DNA of 64,000 bases from JAZNSB01 sp045590955. Its GTDB lineage: Bacteria > Pseudomonadota > Alphaproteobacteria > RF32 > CAG-239. Numbering within the stretch: position 1 is the stretch's first letter; every line of letters begins with the position of its first letter. The position numbers and the translations under genes were made by a program. Below the pieces are notes generated by a model. The model was not told the origin of the DNA. It worked only from the letters and a program-made list of their open reading frames with translations, and made no database searches. The stretch lies in the NCBI GenBank assembly GCA_045590955.1, contig JAZNSB010000003.1:1-64000 (forward strand), written 5' to 3'. Below are positions 15,558 through 24,517 of this stretch, one piece after another.

Positions 15558-16682
15558 ATGAAAAAAATAACATGGTATATTGCAAAACAAACAATAGTTG
15601 GTTTTTGTGTGGTGTGTTTCTCTTTGATGTCAGTGTTGTGGCTTACACAATCACTGCGTTTTGTTGAGCTTATCACAAACAAAGGAATCTCAATGAGCAT
15701 CTTTGCAGAGCTTACAACTTTATTGATGCCTAGAATTTTTGTTGTTTTGGCACCACTATCTGTTTTTGCTGCCGTAATGTTTACCTATAACAGAATGCTG
15801 TCAGACAGAGAGTTGGTGGTAATTAAATCTGCCGGAATTTCTTCTTGGCAAATTGTTAAACCGGCGTTGCTTGTTGGTTTTGTTCTGTCTTTTGTCTGTT
15901 TGTTTGTATACAATATTACAATTCCGTGGGCAGAAGTTAAGTTTAGGGAATTGCAGTGGAAGGTTGAACATGACGTGTCTCATCTTATGTTTAGAGAGGG
16001 TGAGTTTGTAAGCTTGCAACCGAGGTTGATGGTGTTTATTGCGTCGCACGAAAAAGATGGTGCGGTTAAGGGTGTTTTGGTAAATGACGAAAGAAAACCA
16101 ACAAAAAAAGTAACGCTTTCTGCTGAACTTGGCAGGGTGATTTATACAGATAAAGGACCAAAGGTTTTGTTGGTAAATGGTTCAAGACAAGAGCTTGATC
16201 TAGACACAAAACAGTTTTCCAGCCTTTTCTTTGAAAGACATTCTATGGATTTTGGGGAGGGTTTTGAAAAAAACAAAAGAACACGTATAAGTCCGAGAGA
16301 AAAAAGTTTATATGAATTGCTGACAGCCTCTAATGATAAAACGCTATCAAAAACAGATATAAACAAATACTTGGTTGAGGGAAACAAAAGGTTGTTTGCA
16401 GCGTTTTATAATATACTTTTTGCTCTGTTGGGCTGTTTAGGTCTGGTTTTAGGCAACTTTAACAGAAGGGGGCAGATTAAAACAATTTCTATATCTATTT
16501 TTGCGATGGTATTTGTTTTAGCGCTGGATTTAATGTTACAAAATATGGCGGCTAAACACATTTTTTTATTGCCGGTGTTGTATGCAAACCTTTTGTTGCC
16601 AATGTCTTTTTGTTTGTTTTTGCTCTTTTTTTATACCCCGGGAATGTTTCAAAAACTGCGGAGATCGGTGCATGAAAAATAA
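15558..16682 (+). CDS. lptF: LPS export ABC transporter permease LptF
   Basis: This 374-residue YjgP/YjgQ-family permease is one of the two membrane subunits of LptB2FG, which lifts lipopolysaccharide out of the inner membrane. Three N-terminal membrane segments (about 10-32, 52-76, 98-120), a periplasmic beta-jellyroll domain and three C-terminal segments are visible; SDRELVVIKSAGIS is the conserved cytoplasmic coupling helix. I call it LptF, not LptG, from position before lptD and from the C-terminal half; the partner permease at 41325 looks like LptG. lptG does not follow here as it usually does. The 3' end overlaps lptD by 11 bases. Confidence 0.88.
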   Translation: MKKITWYIAKQTIVGFCVVCFSLMSVLWLTQSLRFVELITNKGISMSIFAELTTLLMPRIFVVLAPLSVFAAVMFTYNRMLSDRELVVIKSAGISSWQIVKPALLVGFVLSFVCLFVYNITIPWAEVKFRELQWKVEHDVSHLMFREGEFVSLQPRLMVFIASHEKDGAVKGVLVNDERKPTKKVTLSAELGRVIYTDKGPKVLLVNGSRQELDLDTKQFSSLFFERHSMDFGEGFEKNKRTRISPREKSLYELLTASNDKTLSKTDINKYLVEGNKRLFAAFYNILFALLGCLGLVLGNFNRRGQIKTISISIFAMVFVLALDLMLQNMAAKHIFLLPVLYANLLLPMSFCLFLLFFYTPGMFQKLRRSVHEK

Positions 16683-18900
16683 GCTTTTGTTGTCCGCTGT
16701 TTGTTTTTGTTTGTTGTGTCCGCAATATGCAAACGCTCAAAGAAAGGTTGTGGCCGGAACTCGTCTTGATGGAAGCGAATTAAATCCTCATGCGGGTGTG
16801 GAAATGACAAAAAATATTGCAGATGTTTTTTCTCCAAAGGTTTCTGATGAAAACACAGACACATTTTTTTCTGCCGATGAAATAGAGAGCGATGAACAGC
16901 TTGGAACTATTGTGGCAAAAGGCAATGTAAATTTACAAAGACAAAATGTTACTCTTGTTGCTGATAAGATTGTTTATAACCAAAAAGAAGACGTTGTAAC
17001 AGCGGTTGGAAATGTAGTGATTTTAGAGGAATCGGGAAATGTTGTTTTTTCTGATTATTCAGAATTGTCAAACAGGATGTCAGAAGCAGAAATGAGAAAT
17101 CTAAAGGTCTTGTTGAAAGACAAAACCAGAATGTCGGCAAGTTCTGCAAAAAAAGACGCGGATGATAATAAGGTTTTGGAAAATGCAACATATACACCTT
17201 GTGATACGTGTAAAAGCTCTGCTCCGTTGTGGAGTTTGAGGGCTACAGAGGTAAAACACGACGCAAAGGCTCAAGATGTTTATTATAAGCACGCTTTTTT
17301 AGACATAAAAGGTGTTCCTGTTTTCTATATGCCATTTTTCACACATCCAGACCCAACAGTAAAAAAACGTTCAGGATTTTTACCGCCGACAATTAAAACA
17401 ACAAGCTATTTGGGACCGGCTTTTCAGGCCAGGTATTTCTTTGATATATCCGATAATGACAGTTTTGTTTTTTCTCCTATTATTTCAAGCAAAAAAGGAG
17501 GGGTGCTTGCAGGTAATTATACAAAATATATGTATGACGGAAACTTTGATATAACTGGGAACGTTTTAAAAGATACTGATACAAACAAATGGCGCGGAAA
17601 TTTGTTTGCAACAGCAAGACAAGAGGTTAATGATTATTGGTTGGCGGATGCCAATTTAAATTATGTTTCAGACAGATCTTTTTTAAAAGACTTATCTTTA
17701 CCCAAAAAGAACGACACATGGCTTACCTCCAGTGTTGCTTTGCAAGGGTTTGACGATAGAAATTATGCAAATCTTTCAGCATATTATTACTATATGCTAA
17801 GTAATAATTTGAAAGATTATGATAAGCCGTTAGTTTTACCATTTTTTGAATATGAAAATTATGGTGACCTTCAGCCTTTTGGCGCTTTTATGAAAACAAA
17901 CATAAGCGCAGCTTCTGTTTTACATGAAGAAGATTCTGACGCACAAAGAATATCAATGATAAATTCTTGGATTTTACCATATACAAGCCCATATGGAGAA
18001 AAATATAAACTTTCTGCGTCTGTAAAATCTGACGTGTATTATGTTGATGATTATGTTGGAGAAGAAAACAAAAAGTTTGAAGGAGCGGTGGCAAGAGTGT
18101 TTCCTCAGCTGGGTTTAGAGTGGCGAATGCCCTTTATTAAGGTTGGAGAAACAACCAGACATATTTTGGAACCGGTTTTGGTTGGTGTTTTGGCTCCAAA
18201 TGGAGGAAACAAGGCCAACAAAATACCAAATGACGACAGTTTGGGTATGTTGTTGGATGACACAAACGTACTAAGCTTGGATAGATTTTCCGGCTATGAT
18301 AGAAACGATACGGGAAGCAGAATCAGCTATGGCTTTAACTGGAATTCTTACGGAACAAAATATGGTCACACCTCTGTTTTTATTGCACAAAGCTATGAGT
18401 TTAATGGGGGAGATGAGTTTAAGATAAACAATGATGTAAATTCAAGGTGGTCAGACTATGTGGGTAGGGCATATTTGGCACCAAACGATAGTTTTGCTCT
18501 GGATTATCGTTTTAGAGCAGATAAAGATGATTTAAGTATTAATTATAGTGAGCTGGGAACATTCTTTGGTCCGGATATGTTAAGGTTTTATGTTTCTTAT
18601 ATTTATTTGGCTCAAAACAACAATTTGTCTTTTGTTGACGGGTTGGAAAGAAACGAACTATATACATCTTTGAGTGCCAAAGTTTCAAAAGATTGGACTT
18701 TGACTTTGTTTAACAGACAAGATTTGGCAGAACAAAAATCATCTTTGGAACACGGTGGAGAGCTTATATATGAAGATGAATGCTTAAAACTTATAAACTA
18801 TATAAAAAGAACGAACTCAACTGATCCGGAAGATGATAATGACTTTGAGTTTGGTGTGACCTTTTTCTTAAAAACGCTTGGCGGCGCCGGAGCAAAATAG
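16672..18900 (+). CDS. lptD: LPS-assembly outer-membrane protein LptD
   Basis: This 742-residue protein inserts lipopolysaccharide into the outer leaflet of the outer membrane, with LptE. A signal peptide (residues 1-19, cleaved after YANA) leads to an OstA/LptA-like jellyroll (about 55-190: FFSADEIESDEQLGTIVAKGNV) and a long C-terminal beta-barrel rich in aromatic residues. A Cys pair (CDTCKSS, near residue 180) may take part in disulfides. ATG 16672 is chosen because it gives the signal peptide and has GCGGAG eight bases upstream, inside the end of lptF. surA follows eight bases after the stop, a conserved pairing. Confidence 0.94.
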   Translation: MKNKLLLSAVCFCLLCPQYANAQRKVVAGTRLDGSELNPHAGVEMTKNIADVFSPKVSDENTDTFFSADEIESDEQLGTIVAKGNVNLQRQNVTLVADKIVYNQKEDVVTAVGNVVILEESGNVVFSDYSELSNRMSEAEMRNLKVLLKDKTRMSASSAKKDADDNKVLENATYTPCDTCKSSAPLWSLRATEVKHDAKAQDVYYKHAFLDIKGVPVFYMPFFTHPDPTVKKRSGFLPPTIKTTSYLGPAFQARYFFDISDNDSFVFSPIISSKKGGVLAGNYTKYMYDGNFDITGNVLKDTDTNKWRGNLFATARQEVNDYWLADANLNYVSDRSFLKDLSLPKKNDTWLTSSVALQGFDDRNYANLSAYYYYMLSNNLKDYDKPLVLPFFEYENYGDLQPFGAFMKTNISAASVLHEEDSDAQRISMINSWILPYTSPYGEKYKLSASVKSDVYYVDDYVGEENKKFEGAVARVFPQLGLEWRMPFIKVGETTRHILEPVLVGVLAPNGGNKANKIPNDDSLGMLLDDTNVLSLDRFSGYDRNDTGSRISYGFNWNSYGTKYGHTSVFIAQSYEFNGGDEFKINNDVNSRWSDYVGRAYLAPNDSFALDYRFRADKDDLSINYSELGTFFGPDMLRFYVSYIYLAQNNNLSFVDGLERNELYTSLSAKVSKDWTLTLFNRQDLAEQKSSLEHGGELIYEDECLKLINYIKRTNSTDPEDDNDFEFGVTFFLKTLGGAGAK

Positions 18901-18908
18901 GAGGAAAA

Positions 18909-19880
18909 ATGAAAAAAACAATATTTTTAACAATGCTTTTTTGTTGTATAAGTTCAGCGGCAACAGCTCAGTTTGTGAGTCAGTTGGCGACGATTAGTCC
19001 TGTTGCGGAGGAAGGTAAAGACGGACCAATAAGCTTTTCTATTGCCGCGATTGTAAATGGAGAGATTGTGTCCTCTCAAGACATGAAAAGCAGAATTAAG
19101 TTTTTGTCTTTTGTTAGCGAAATTCCTATTAACTCCCAAACGGAGCAAATGTTAAAAAGCCAAGCTCTACATTCTTTGGTGGACGAAAAAATAAAAAGAC
19201 AAGAGGCCAAAAAACAGGGAATATCTATCCCTAAGTCAGAAATTGAAGATGCGGTGAAATTTTTTGCAGAATCTAAGAATATGAAAACAGAAGATCTGGA
19301 ACAAACCATGAAAGACAAAGAGATTTCTTTGGAATACTTTAAGTCTCAGTTGGAACTAGATATGCTGTGGGCAAGAATGGTAAAGAGAAACGCAGGAGCA
19401 GAAATGGTTGTAAGACCGCAAGAGGTTGAGGAAGCTTATAAAAAAGCTTTGCAAGAAGCAAAAATAAAAAAATATATGATTTCTGAAATTTTTATTAGCA
19501 AAGAAAAGGCACAGGATTTAGATCAGTTGGTTAAAAACGTTAGAGGTGATAATCGTTTTGCCCTTTATGCAATGCAATTTTCTGAGGCACCAAGCGTGGT
19601 AAACGGTGGAAATATAGGTTGGGTAAAAAGCGGACAGCTGGATACAAAAATAGATGACGCATTAAAAAACATGAAAGATGGCGATATTTCTGATCCAATA
19701 AAGGTTGAAAATGGTTTTTACATTATCAAGCTGGAAAAAACTTACGATCCAAATAAAACCAAGGCCGTTCCCGACAAAACAGAGGTTGAAAGAATGTTGC
19801 AAAACGCAAAAACAGAGGCGTTTGCCCAAAAGTTTTTGCAAAAAATAAGACAACAAGCTGTAGTTGAGATTAGAAACTAA
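18909..19880 (+). CDS. surA: Periplasmic chaperone/peptidyl-prolyl isomerase SurA
   Basis: This 323-residue protein has a signal peptide (cleavage after ATA-Q near residue 20), an N-terminal SurA chaperone domain (VNGEIVSSQDMKSRI onward) and one parvulin domain (about residues 190-285: ISEIFISKEKA, GGNIGWVKSGQL, PIKVENGFYIIKLE). E. coli SurA has two parvulin domains; alphaproteobacterial forms often have one. It escorts outer-membrane proteins, LptD among them, through the periplasm, which fits its place directly after lptD. GGAGG precedes the ATG. The usual pdxA between surA and ksgA is absent. Confidence 0.92.
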   Translation: MKKTIFLTMLFCCISSAATAQFVSQLATISPVAEEGKDGPISFSIAAIVNGEIVSSQDMKSRIKFLSFVSEIPINSQTEQMLKSQALHSLVDEKIKRQEAKKQGISIPKSEIEDAVKFFAESKNMKTEDLEQTMKDKEISLEYFKSQLELDMLWARMVKRNAGAEMVVRPQEVEEAYKKALQEAKIKKYMISEIFISKEKAQDLDQLVKNVRGDNRFALYAMQFSEAPSVVNGGNIGWVKSGQLDTKIDDALKNMKDGDISDPIKVENGFYIIKLEKTYDPNKTKAVPDKTEVERMLQNAKTEAFAQKFLQKIRQQAVVEIRN

Positions 19881-19881
19881 G

Positions 19882-20721
19882 ATGTTTGAAAATTTTGAAA
19901 CATTACACGAAACTGTAAATCGCCACAATCTCTGGGCAGAAAAGTCTCTGGGTCAGAATTTTTTATTAGATAAAAACGTTTTAGATAAAATTATCAATAC
20001 GTCTTTACAAAAGCAAGGAAGACAAAGTTTTGATGGTTGTAACGTCTTTGAAATAGGCTGTGGTCCGGGTGGTTTGACACGGGCAATTTTAGAAAAAAAA
20101 CCAGCATCGCTTACCATAATAGAAATGGATGAGCGTTGTGTTAACATTGCCCAAGAACTTAAAGAGTTTAGCGGAATTTCAATGGACATCATCCACGGAG
20201 ATGCTATGAAAACAAAGGTGGAAGTGTCGGACAAGCCCCATAAACACATAGTAAGCAATCTGCCTTATAATATATCCGTTGCGTTGTTGACCGGTTGGTT
20301 AAAAAATATGTCTTCTTTTGAAAGCTTAACGCTGATGTTTCAAAAAGAGGTTGCAGACAGAATTGTTGCAAAGCCAAATTCAAAAACATATGGAAAACTT
20401 TCTGTTTTGACACAATTAATAGCAGAGGTTGAAATTTTGTTTGACTTAAATCCAAAGTGTTTTGTTCCTGCGCCAAAAGTTTGGTCTTCTGTCTTGCTGT
20501 TCAGACCAAAAAATGACATGATTTTTGGGGAAGATGTTGCAAGGTTAGAACAATTAACTACAGCGGCTTTCGGACAGAGAAGAAAGATGATTAGGCAAAG
20601 TCTAAAAGCATATAAAAATTTGCAAGAGGTTTGCGAAAAAACGGGTGTTTTACCAACACATAGGCCTGAACAAATATCTCCGGAACAGTTTTTACAGATG
20701 TCAAGACTTCTGTTTTTTTAA
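19882..20721 (+). CDS. ksgA: 16S rRNA (adenine1518-N6/adenine1519-N6)-dimethyltransferase KsgA
   Basis: This 279-residue SAM-dependent enzyme dimethylates two adjacent adenines near the 3' end of 16S rRNA as a late step of small-subunit assembly. Seen motifs: SLGQNFLLD at the N-terminus, FEIGCGPGGLTRAIL (SAM motif I), and SNLPYNIS (the NLPY catalytic motif). The C-terminal domain ends RPEQISPEQFLQMS. I take ATG 19882, one base after the surA stop. Its 3' end overlaps the convergent xerD by 21 bases. Confidence 0.95.
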   Translation: MFENFETLHETVNRHNLWAEKSLGQNFLLDKNVLDKIINTSLQKQGRQSFDGCNVFEIGCGPGGLTRAILEKKPASLTIIEMDERCVNIAQELKEFSGISMDIIHGDAMKTKVEVSDKPHKHIVSNLPYNISVALLTGWLKNMSSFESLTLMFQKEVADRIVAKPNSKTYGKLSVLTQLIAEVEILFDLNPKCFVPAPKVWSSVLLFRPKNDMIFGEDVARLEQLTTAAFGQRRKMIRQSLKAYKNLQEVCEKTGVLPTHRPEQISPEQFLQMSRLLFF

Positions 20722-21594
20722 AGCTAAGGGGTGTTTGTTTTTTACCTCATTAATTAACTCTTCTGATAAAATATGGGTGTATATTTCAGTGGTTGCAATA
20801 TTTTCGTGGCCAAGCAATGTTTGAACAACCCTAAGGTCTGCATTATTGTTGAGCATGTGAGTTGCAAAACTGTGGCGAAGGCTGTGAGGAGAAATTCTTG
20901 AGGGGCTGATACCAGCGTCTATGGCAAGTTTTGAAAGATTTTTAAAGAAACCATCTCGGGTAATGTGTCCGCTTTTGGATGTGGGGGAAGGAAATAGCCA
21001 TGGAGATTTTTTGTTTGTACCGGCAAAATCAAGACGTTTTGTCAGGTATTTTTGTATATCGGAGATAATTTTATTTGAAATAGGAACAACCCTTTCTTTT
21101 GCGCCCTTTCCATTAATACGAAGTGTTTTTTTATTAAGATTAAGGTTTTCTGTTTTTATAGAAACAAGTTCCGAAACCCTTAAACCGCAAACGTACATGA
21201 GTTTACACATTGCAATAGTGCGTTGGTGGTGAGGGTTTTTTGCAACCACACCAATTAAATTTTTTGCTTCTGTTTTTGAAAGAAAACGAGGAAGCTTCTT
21301 TTCTTCTTTTGGGCGAATCAGATTGGCACAAGGGTTATTTGATATAATTTTTTCTGATATTAAAAATTTACAAAAAGAGTTTATGCTTGTGATTTTGCGA
21401 TTTATGGTTTTTGAGGACATTCCTTTGTTTGAAAGGTGTAAAAAAAAGTTTTCAACATTTTCTGAAGAAAACTTACCGTCTTTTATAAAATCAAAAAACT
21501 GTTGTAAATCAACAGAATAAGCAGAAATTGTGTTTGGCAAAACACCTTTTTCTGCCAAAAGAGTATCTAAAAAATCAGAAACAAAACCCCTCAT
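20701..21594 (-). CDS. xerD: Tyrosine recombinase XerD
   Basis: This 297-residue site-specific recombinase resolves chromosome dimers at dif together with XerC, under FtsK control (ftsK is at 7.4-9.6 kb). An N-terminal SAM-like core-binding domain (1-85) is followed by the catalytic domain with the full set R139, K164, H237, R240, H263 and nucleophile Y272. I favour XerD over XerC because the gene stands divergent to aroK, the usual alphaproteobacterial neighbour of xerD. It starts four bases after a small membrane-protein gene. No phage or integron context is seen. Confidence 0.9.
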   Translation of the reverse strand: MRGFVSDFLDTLLAEKGVLPNTISAYSVDLQQFFDFIKDGKFSSENVENFFLHLSNKGMSSKTINRKITSINSFCKFLISEKIISNNPCANLIRPKEEKKLPRFLSKTEAKNLIGVVAKNPHHQRTIAMCKLMYVCGLRVSELVSIKTENLNLNKKTLRINGKGAKERVVPISNKIISDIQKYLTKRLDFAGTNKKSPWLFPSPTSKSGHITRDGFFKNLSKLAIDAGISPSRISPHSLRHSFATHMLNNNADLRVVQTLLGHENIATTEIYTHILSEELINEVKNKHPLALKKQKS

Positions 21595-21598
21595 CTTG

Positions 21599-21736
21599 TT
21601 ATTTTATGTTTACATTTATGTTTTGTTCAACCGTTTGTGTTTTTACCGGCATTTCTATAATCATTAATGCAATAAGGGCCAAAATTGACATTCCAATTAC
21701 GGCAAAAAGGACAACCGGGTTTTTCTTTTGTCTCAT
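21599..21736 (-). CDS. Small single-pass membrane protein upstream of xerD
   Basis: A 45-residue frame starts at an ATG preceded by GAGAGG at good spacing and ends four bases before xerD. It has a basic N-terminus (MRQKKN), one hydrophobic segment (about residues 7-28) and a short polar tail. The strong ribosome site and tight coupling to xerD make it likely to be translated. I do not recognise a family. It may be a conserved companion of xerD or simply use the intergenic promoter shared with aroK. Confidence 0.6.
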   Translation of the reverse strand: MRQKKNPVVLFAVIGMSILALIALMIIEMPVKTQTVEQNINVNIK

Positions 21737-21818
21737 ATAAACCTCTCAAAAAACAATTGATAAAATTTATTTTCTTTATATTATGCCTATAATAGTAATG
21801 TGTAAAGATTTATAAAAA

Positions 21819-22355
21819 ATGAAAGAAATAAAAAAAATAATTTTATTAGTCGGTCTTATGGGAGCCGGTAAAACGAGCGTGGGAAAGCGCTTGGCAAAAA
21901 AGCTGAATCTTCCCTTTGTTGATGGAGACAGGGAGGTGGAAAAAGCTGCGGGTTTGTCACTAATTGACATATTAAAGTGTTTTGGACAAGAAGAGTATAG
22001 AGCCGGAGAAACCAGGGTAATGAAAAGACTTTTATCAGGTAAGCCGTGTGTGTTGGCTTCCGGAGGTGGCTCTTTTGTGGCAGAAGAAACCAGAAAAATG
22101 GCAAAAGAAAACGCAATAACCGTGTGGTTAAAGGCAGATGCAGATGTTTTGTATAGCAGAACAGCCGGGAGAAAACACAGGCCCTTTATTGAGGGGAATG
22201 ACGAACATTTAAAAAGCAAATTAGAAAAATATATAAGTGAAGAATATCCTTATTATGAAAAGGCAGATATTGTTGTTCAAACAAAGCAAGAATTTGTTGG
22301 CAACACTGTAAAAAGAGTGCTGGCGGCAGTTAATGCTTTTGTTGAAAAAAACTAG
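21819..22355 (+). CDS. aroK: Shikimate kinase
   Basis: This 178-residue kinase phosphorylates shikimate at the 3-OH on the way to chorismate. The P-loop GLMGAGKTSVGK is at residues 12-23; DGDREVE, the SGGGSF loop and the lid Arg in AGRKHRPF are in place. In most relatives aroB follows; here it is missing and the gene runs four bases into the convergent glycogen-synthase gene. The ribosome site is weak. It diverges from the xerD pair. Confidence 0.94.
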   Translation: MKEIKKIILLVGLMGAGKTSVGKRLAKKLNLPFVDGDREVEKAAGLSLIDILKCFGQEEYRAGETRVMKRLLSGKPCVLASGGGSFVAEETRKMAKENAITVWLKADADVLYSRTAGRKHRPFIEGNDEHLKSKLEKYISEEYPYYEKADIVVQTKQEFVGNTVKRVLAAVNAFVEKN

Positions 22356-24388
22356 ATGTGTCCGTTTTTGAGCAGATTGTAGTATTTGAATAAAGACCCC
22401 GTTTGAGCAACAGACCAACCAAAATCTTTTTGCATAGCAGCTTTGGTCATGGCTTTTAGAGTTTTAGGTTCTTTGTAGAAGGTGTTAAGGGCTTTTTCAA
22501 GGGTTTCGGCATAAGCTCTTTCGTTGGTTTTTAGTCTTTTTGCGGTAATGTTATTTCCGTATACATGTCTCTTTTCGCCAAAAAACACTTCTGTTCTAAA
22601 TCCGTTTATGCCGTCATCAATGGTATCAACAAGACCCCCGGTAGATGTTGCTATAGGAACAGCACCTTTTGCCATGGCTTCCATTTGAGTTAAGCCACAT
22701 GGCTCAAAATGTGACGGCATTAAATAAAAATCCGAAGCCAACTGAATTGCATAGGCAAATTCATCTTTATATCCTCTGAACACAAAAATTCTTTTGGCTG
22801 CTTTTGGGTTTTTCTCTGCAAGACGGTCTTTTAGTTTTGTGAGCATGGTAAAGTTTGTATCATCTCCGGCACCACCCATTATAAAGAAAGGCGGTTCTTT
22901 ATAGTCTGAATTTTCCAGCAAATTTAATATAGATTGGCAAGCAATGTCATATCCTTTTTGTTCCACCAAACGACTGGTGGCGCAGAAAACAGGAATGTTG
23001 TCAGAATCATTTATTGCTGATTTATCGGCTTCAAATTTGTATGTTTCAATTAGTGGAATTTTTTTATTTTTATATTCCTTATCGGAGGCAAGCTTTGATA
23101 AAAGTTTTAAAAATTCTTTTTTATTGTGATTTTTAATATCTATACTGTTTTCATCAAAAACTTTGAAGTTTGTGTCTTCAAAGAATGAGTTTATTTTTTC
23201 AATTTTTTGTGCATTTGGAGATATTAGAGCCTTTTCATAACCGTTTACAATGCCAAAAAAGTTTCTGTGGTCTTTTCTTATTTTTAAGATGTCTCTAAAA
23301 TCAAAACCAAAAGCCAGATCTTTTGAAACTTCGTCCATATAATTTTTTGATACAGTAACAACCTTATCAGCTAACATCAGATTACATCCTGCCTGATTAT
23401 AACAATCGTGAATAATCAGACAGTTGGTTGCTCTTGGGTTTGAGTTTTTAATAGCTTTTGCGTTTTTATAAACCATTGAGGCGGTATCTTCATATAGCGA
23501 ATTTAAAAGTTTTGATGTGTTTTCATAGTCCCATCCTTGATATCCCAGGTGATGAACAATGTGAATTATCGGAATTTGAGATAGTTCTTGTGCCAAAGAA
23601 AGCTCCATTTTTCCAATTTCTGATTGAGCGAATCCAAAATATTTTAATAAACCGCTCAAGGCTCCTGCGTGCCAGTCATTGGCAATGAGAGATGTTGGTT
23701 TTTGTAAAGAACACCTGTGGTCGCAAATTTGTTTAAGCAATACAAAAACAGCCTTTGATAAAAAAGCAAAACGTTCAACCTCGTTTATGTTAAATTCGTT
23801 ACAAACATAACATCCGTCTTGTGCAGGACTGTTGTTTGCCGAAGGGTTTATGCTGAAAAATCTGTCACATTTCAGGAAAATATATTCTGTGTGTTCAAAT
23901 GTGCCGGAATAAACATCTACAGTATGTTTTACCAGGGTGTTTTTTTCTCCGTAAAAGGGAACCTGAAGGGTGCAAACCTTAGAAACATCTATGTTTTTTT
24001 GTTCTGCACCTGTATATGTTTTGCCGTCAAAAGATGTTTTTTTCTTTCCTGTATTGCCAAGGTACATTGGGGTAACAACAACCGCTTTTTCTTGGTTTTG
24101 GTTGAAAAGAATGTTAAAATTTTCAGGAAGCTCTGATGCAATCATGCCCAAGCCGCCCCATTTCATGAAAGTGGCGGTTTCTGCCGTAATCATCCAAACG
24201 TTTAGTTTTTCAACATTTGTCCAGGGCTCTTTCCCTAAACACTGTTTTTTTGACAAGTTTTGCAGATATTGAAGTGTTCTGTTGTTTGTGGTCGGGTATT
24301 TTTGGTAAACCTTTTTCTTGTTGAAGTTTTTGTACAGAAACCCTGTTAGTTGAGAATCGATGGGTTGGGCGGTTTCTTTTTTTGTCAT
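22352..24388 (-). CDS. Glycogen/starch synthase, GT5 family (large, divergent GlgA-like)
   Basis: This 678-residue protein matches GT5 synthases, which extend alpha-1,4-glucan from ADP- or UDP-glucose. The N-terminal catalytic domain shows KWGGLGMIASELP (the usual KxGGLG sugar-nucleotide loop); the C-terminal half shows SRLVEQKGYD and the donor-binding motif HFEPCGLTQMEAMAKG with STGGLVDT. It is about 200 residues longer than typical bacterial GlgA, with a 60-residue N-terminal extension and inserts near residues 280-330 and 380-440. No glgB, glgC or glgP is nearby, so donor and product are inferred only. AAGGA stands five bases before the ATG. Confidence 0.85.
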   Translation of the reverse strand: MTKKETAQPIDSQLTGFLYKNFNKKKVYQKYPTTNNRTLQYLQNLSKKQCLGKEPWTNVEKLNVWMITAETATFMKWGGLGMIASELPENFNILFNQNQEKAVVVTPMYLGNTGKKKTSFDGKTYTGAEQKNIDVSKVCTLQVPFYGEKNTLVKHTVDVYSGTFEHTEYIFLKCDRFFSINPSANNSPAQDGCYVCNEFNINEVERFAFLSKAVFVLLKQICDHRCSLQKPTSLIANDWHAGALSGLLKYFGFAQSEIGKMELSLAQELSQIPIIHIVHHLGYQGWDYENTSKLLNSLYEDTASMVYKNAKAIKNSNPRATNCLIIHDCYNQAGCNLMLADKVVTVSKNYMDEVSKDLAFGFDFRDILKIRKDHRNFFGIVNGYEKALISPNAQKIEKINSFFEDTNFKVFDENSIDIKNHNKKEFLKLLSKLASDKEYKNKKIPLIETYKFEADKSAINDSDNIPVFCATSRLVEQKGYDIACQSILNLLENSDYKEPPFFIMGGAGDDTNFTMLTKLKDRLAEKNPKAAKRIFVFRGYKDEFAYAIQLASDFYLMPSHFEPCGLTQMEAMAKGAVPIATSTGGLVDTIDDGINGFRTEVFFGEKRHVYGNNITAKRLKTNERAYAETLEKALNTFYKEPKTLKAMTKAAMQKDFGWSVAQTGSLFKYYNLLKNGHI

Positions 24389-24438
24389 AGCGTTCCTTTT
24401 ACCAAAAATTACTTAAGCATATTGTTGTGATGTTACTC

Positions 24439-24467
24439 TTGACTTGTAAAAAATTAGTTACTAAATT
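24439..24467 (+). promoter_or_regulatory. Candidate sigma-70-type promoter of grpE
   Basis: TTGACT at 24439-24444 and TAAATT at 24462-24467 are separated by 17 bases, about 50 bases before the grpE start. The -35 box differs at one position from consensus, the -10 box at two. No HrcA CIRCE inverted repeat or clear heat-shock sigma box is seen. Confidence 0.4.
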
Positions 24468-24517
24468 TCAATTATTATAAAAATATACAAAAGCAAGCAA
24501 ATTTTAAAGAGGAAAAA

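Noticed and set aside
20701..21594. xerD as a phage or integron integrase
   Set aside because: Next to aroK and ksgA, with no attachment-site repeats, tRNA or phage genes; length and residues fit housekeeping XerD.
24389..24517. CIRCE or heat-shock sigma site before grpE
   Set aside because: No inverted repeat of the CIRCE type and no CTTGAA/CCCCAT-like pair; an ordinary promoter explains the sequence.
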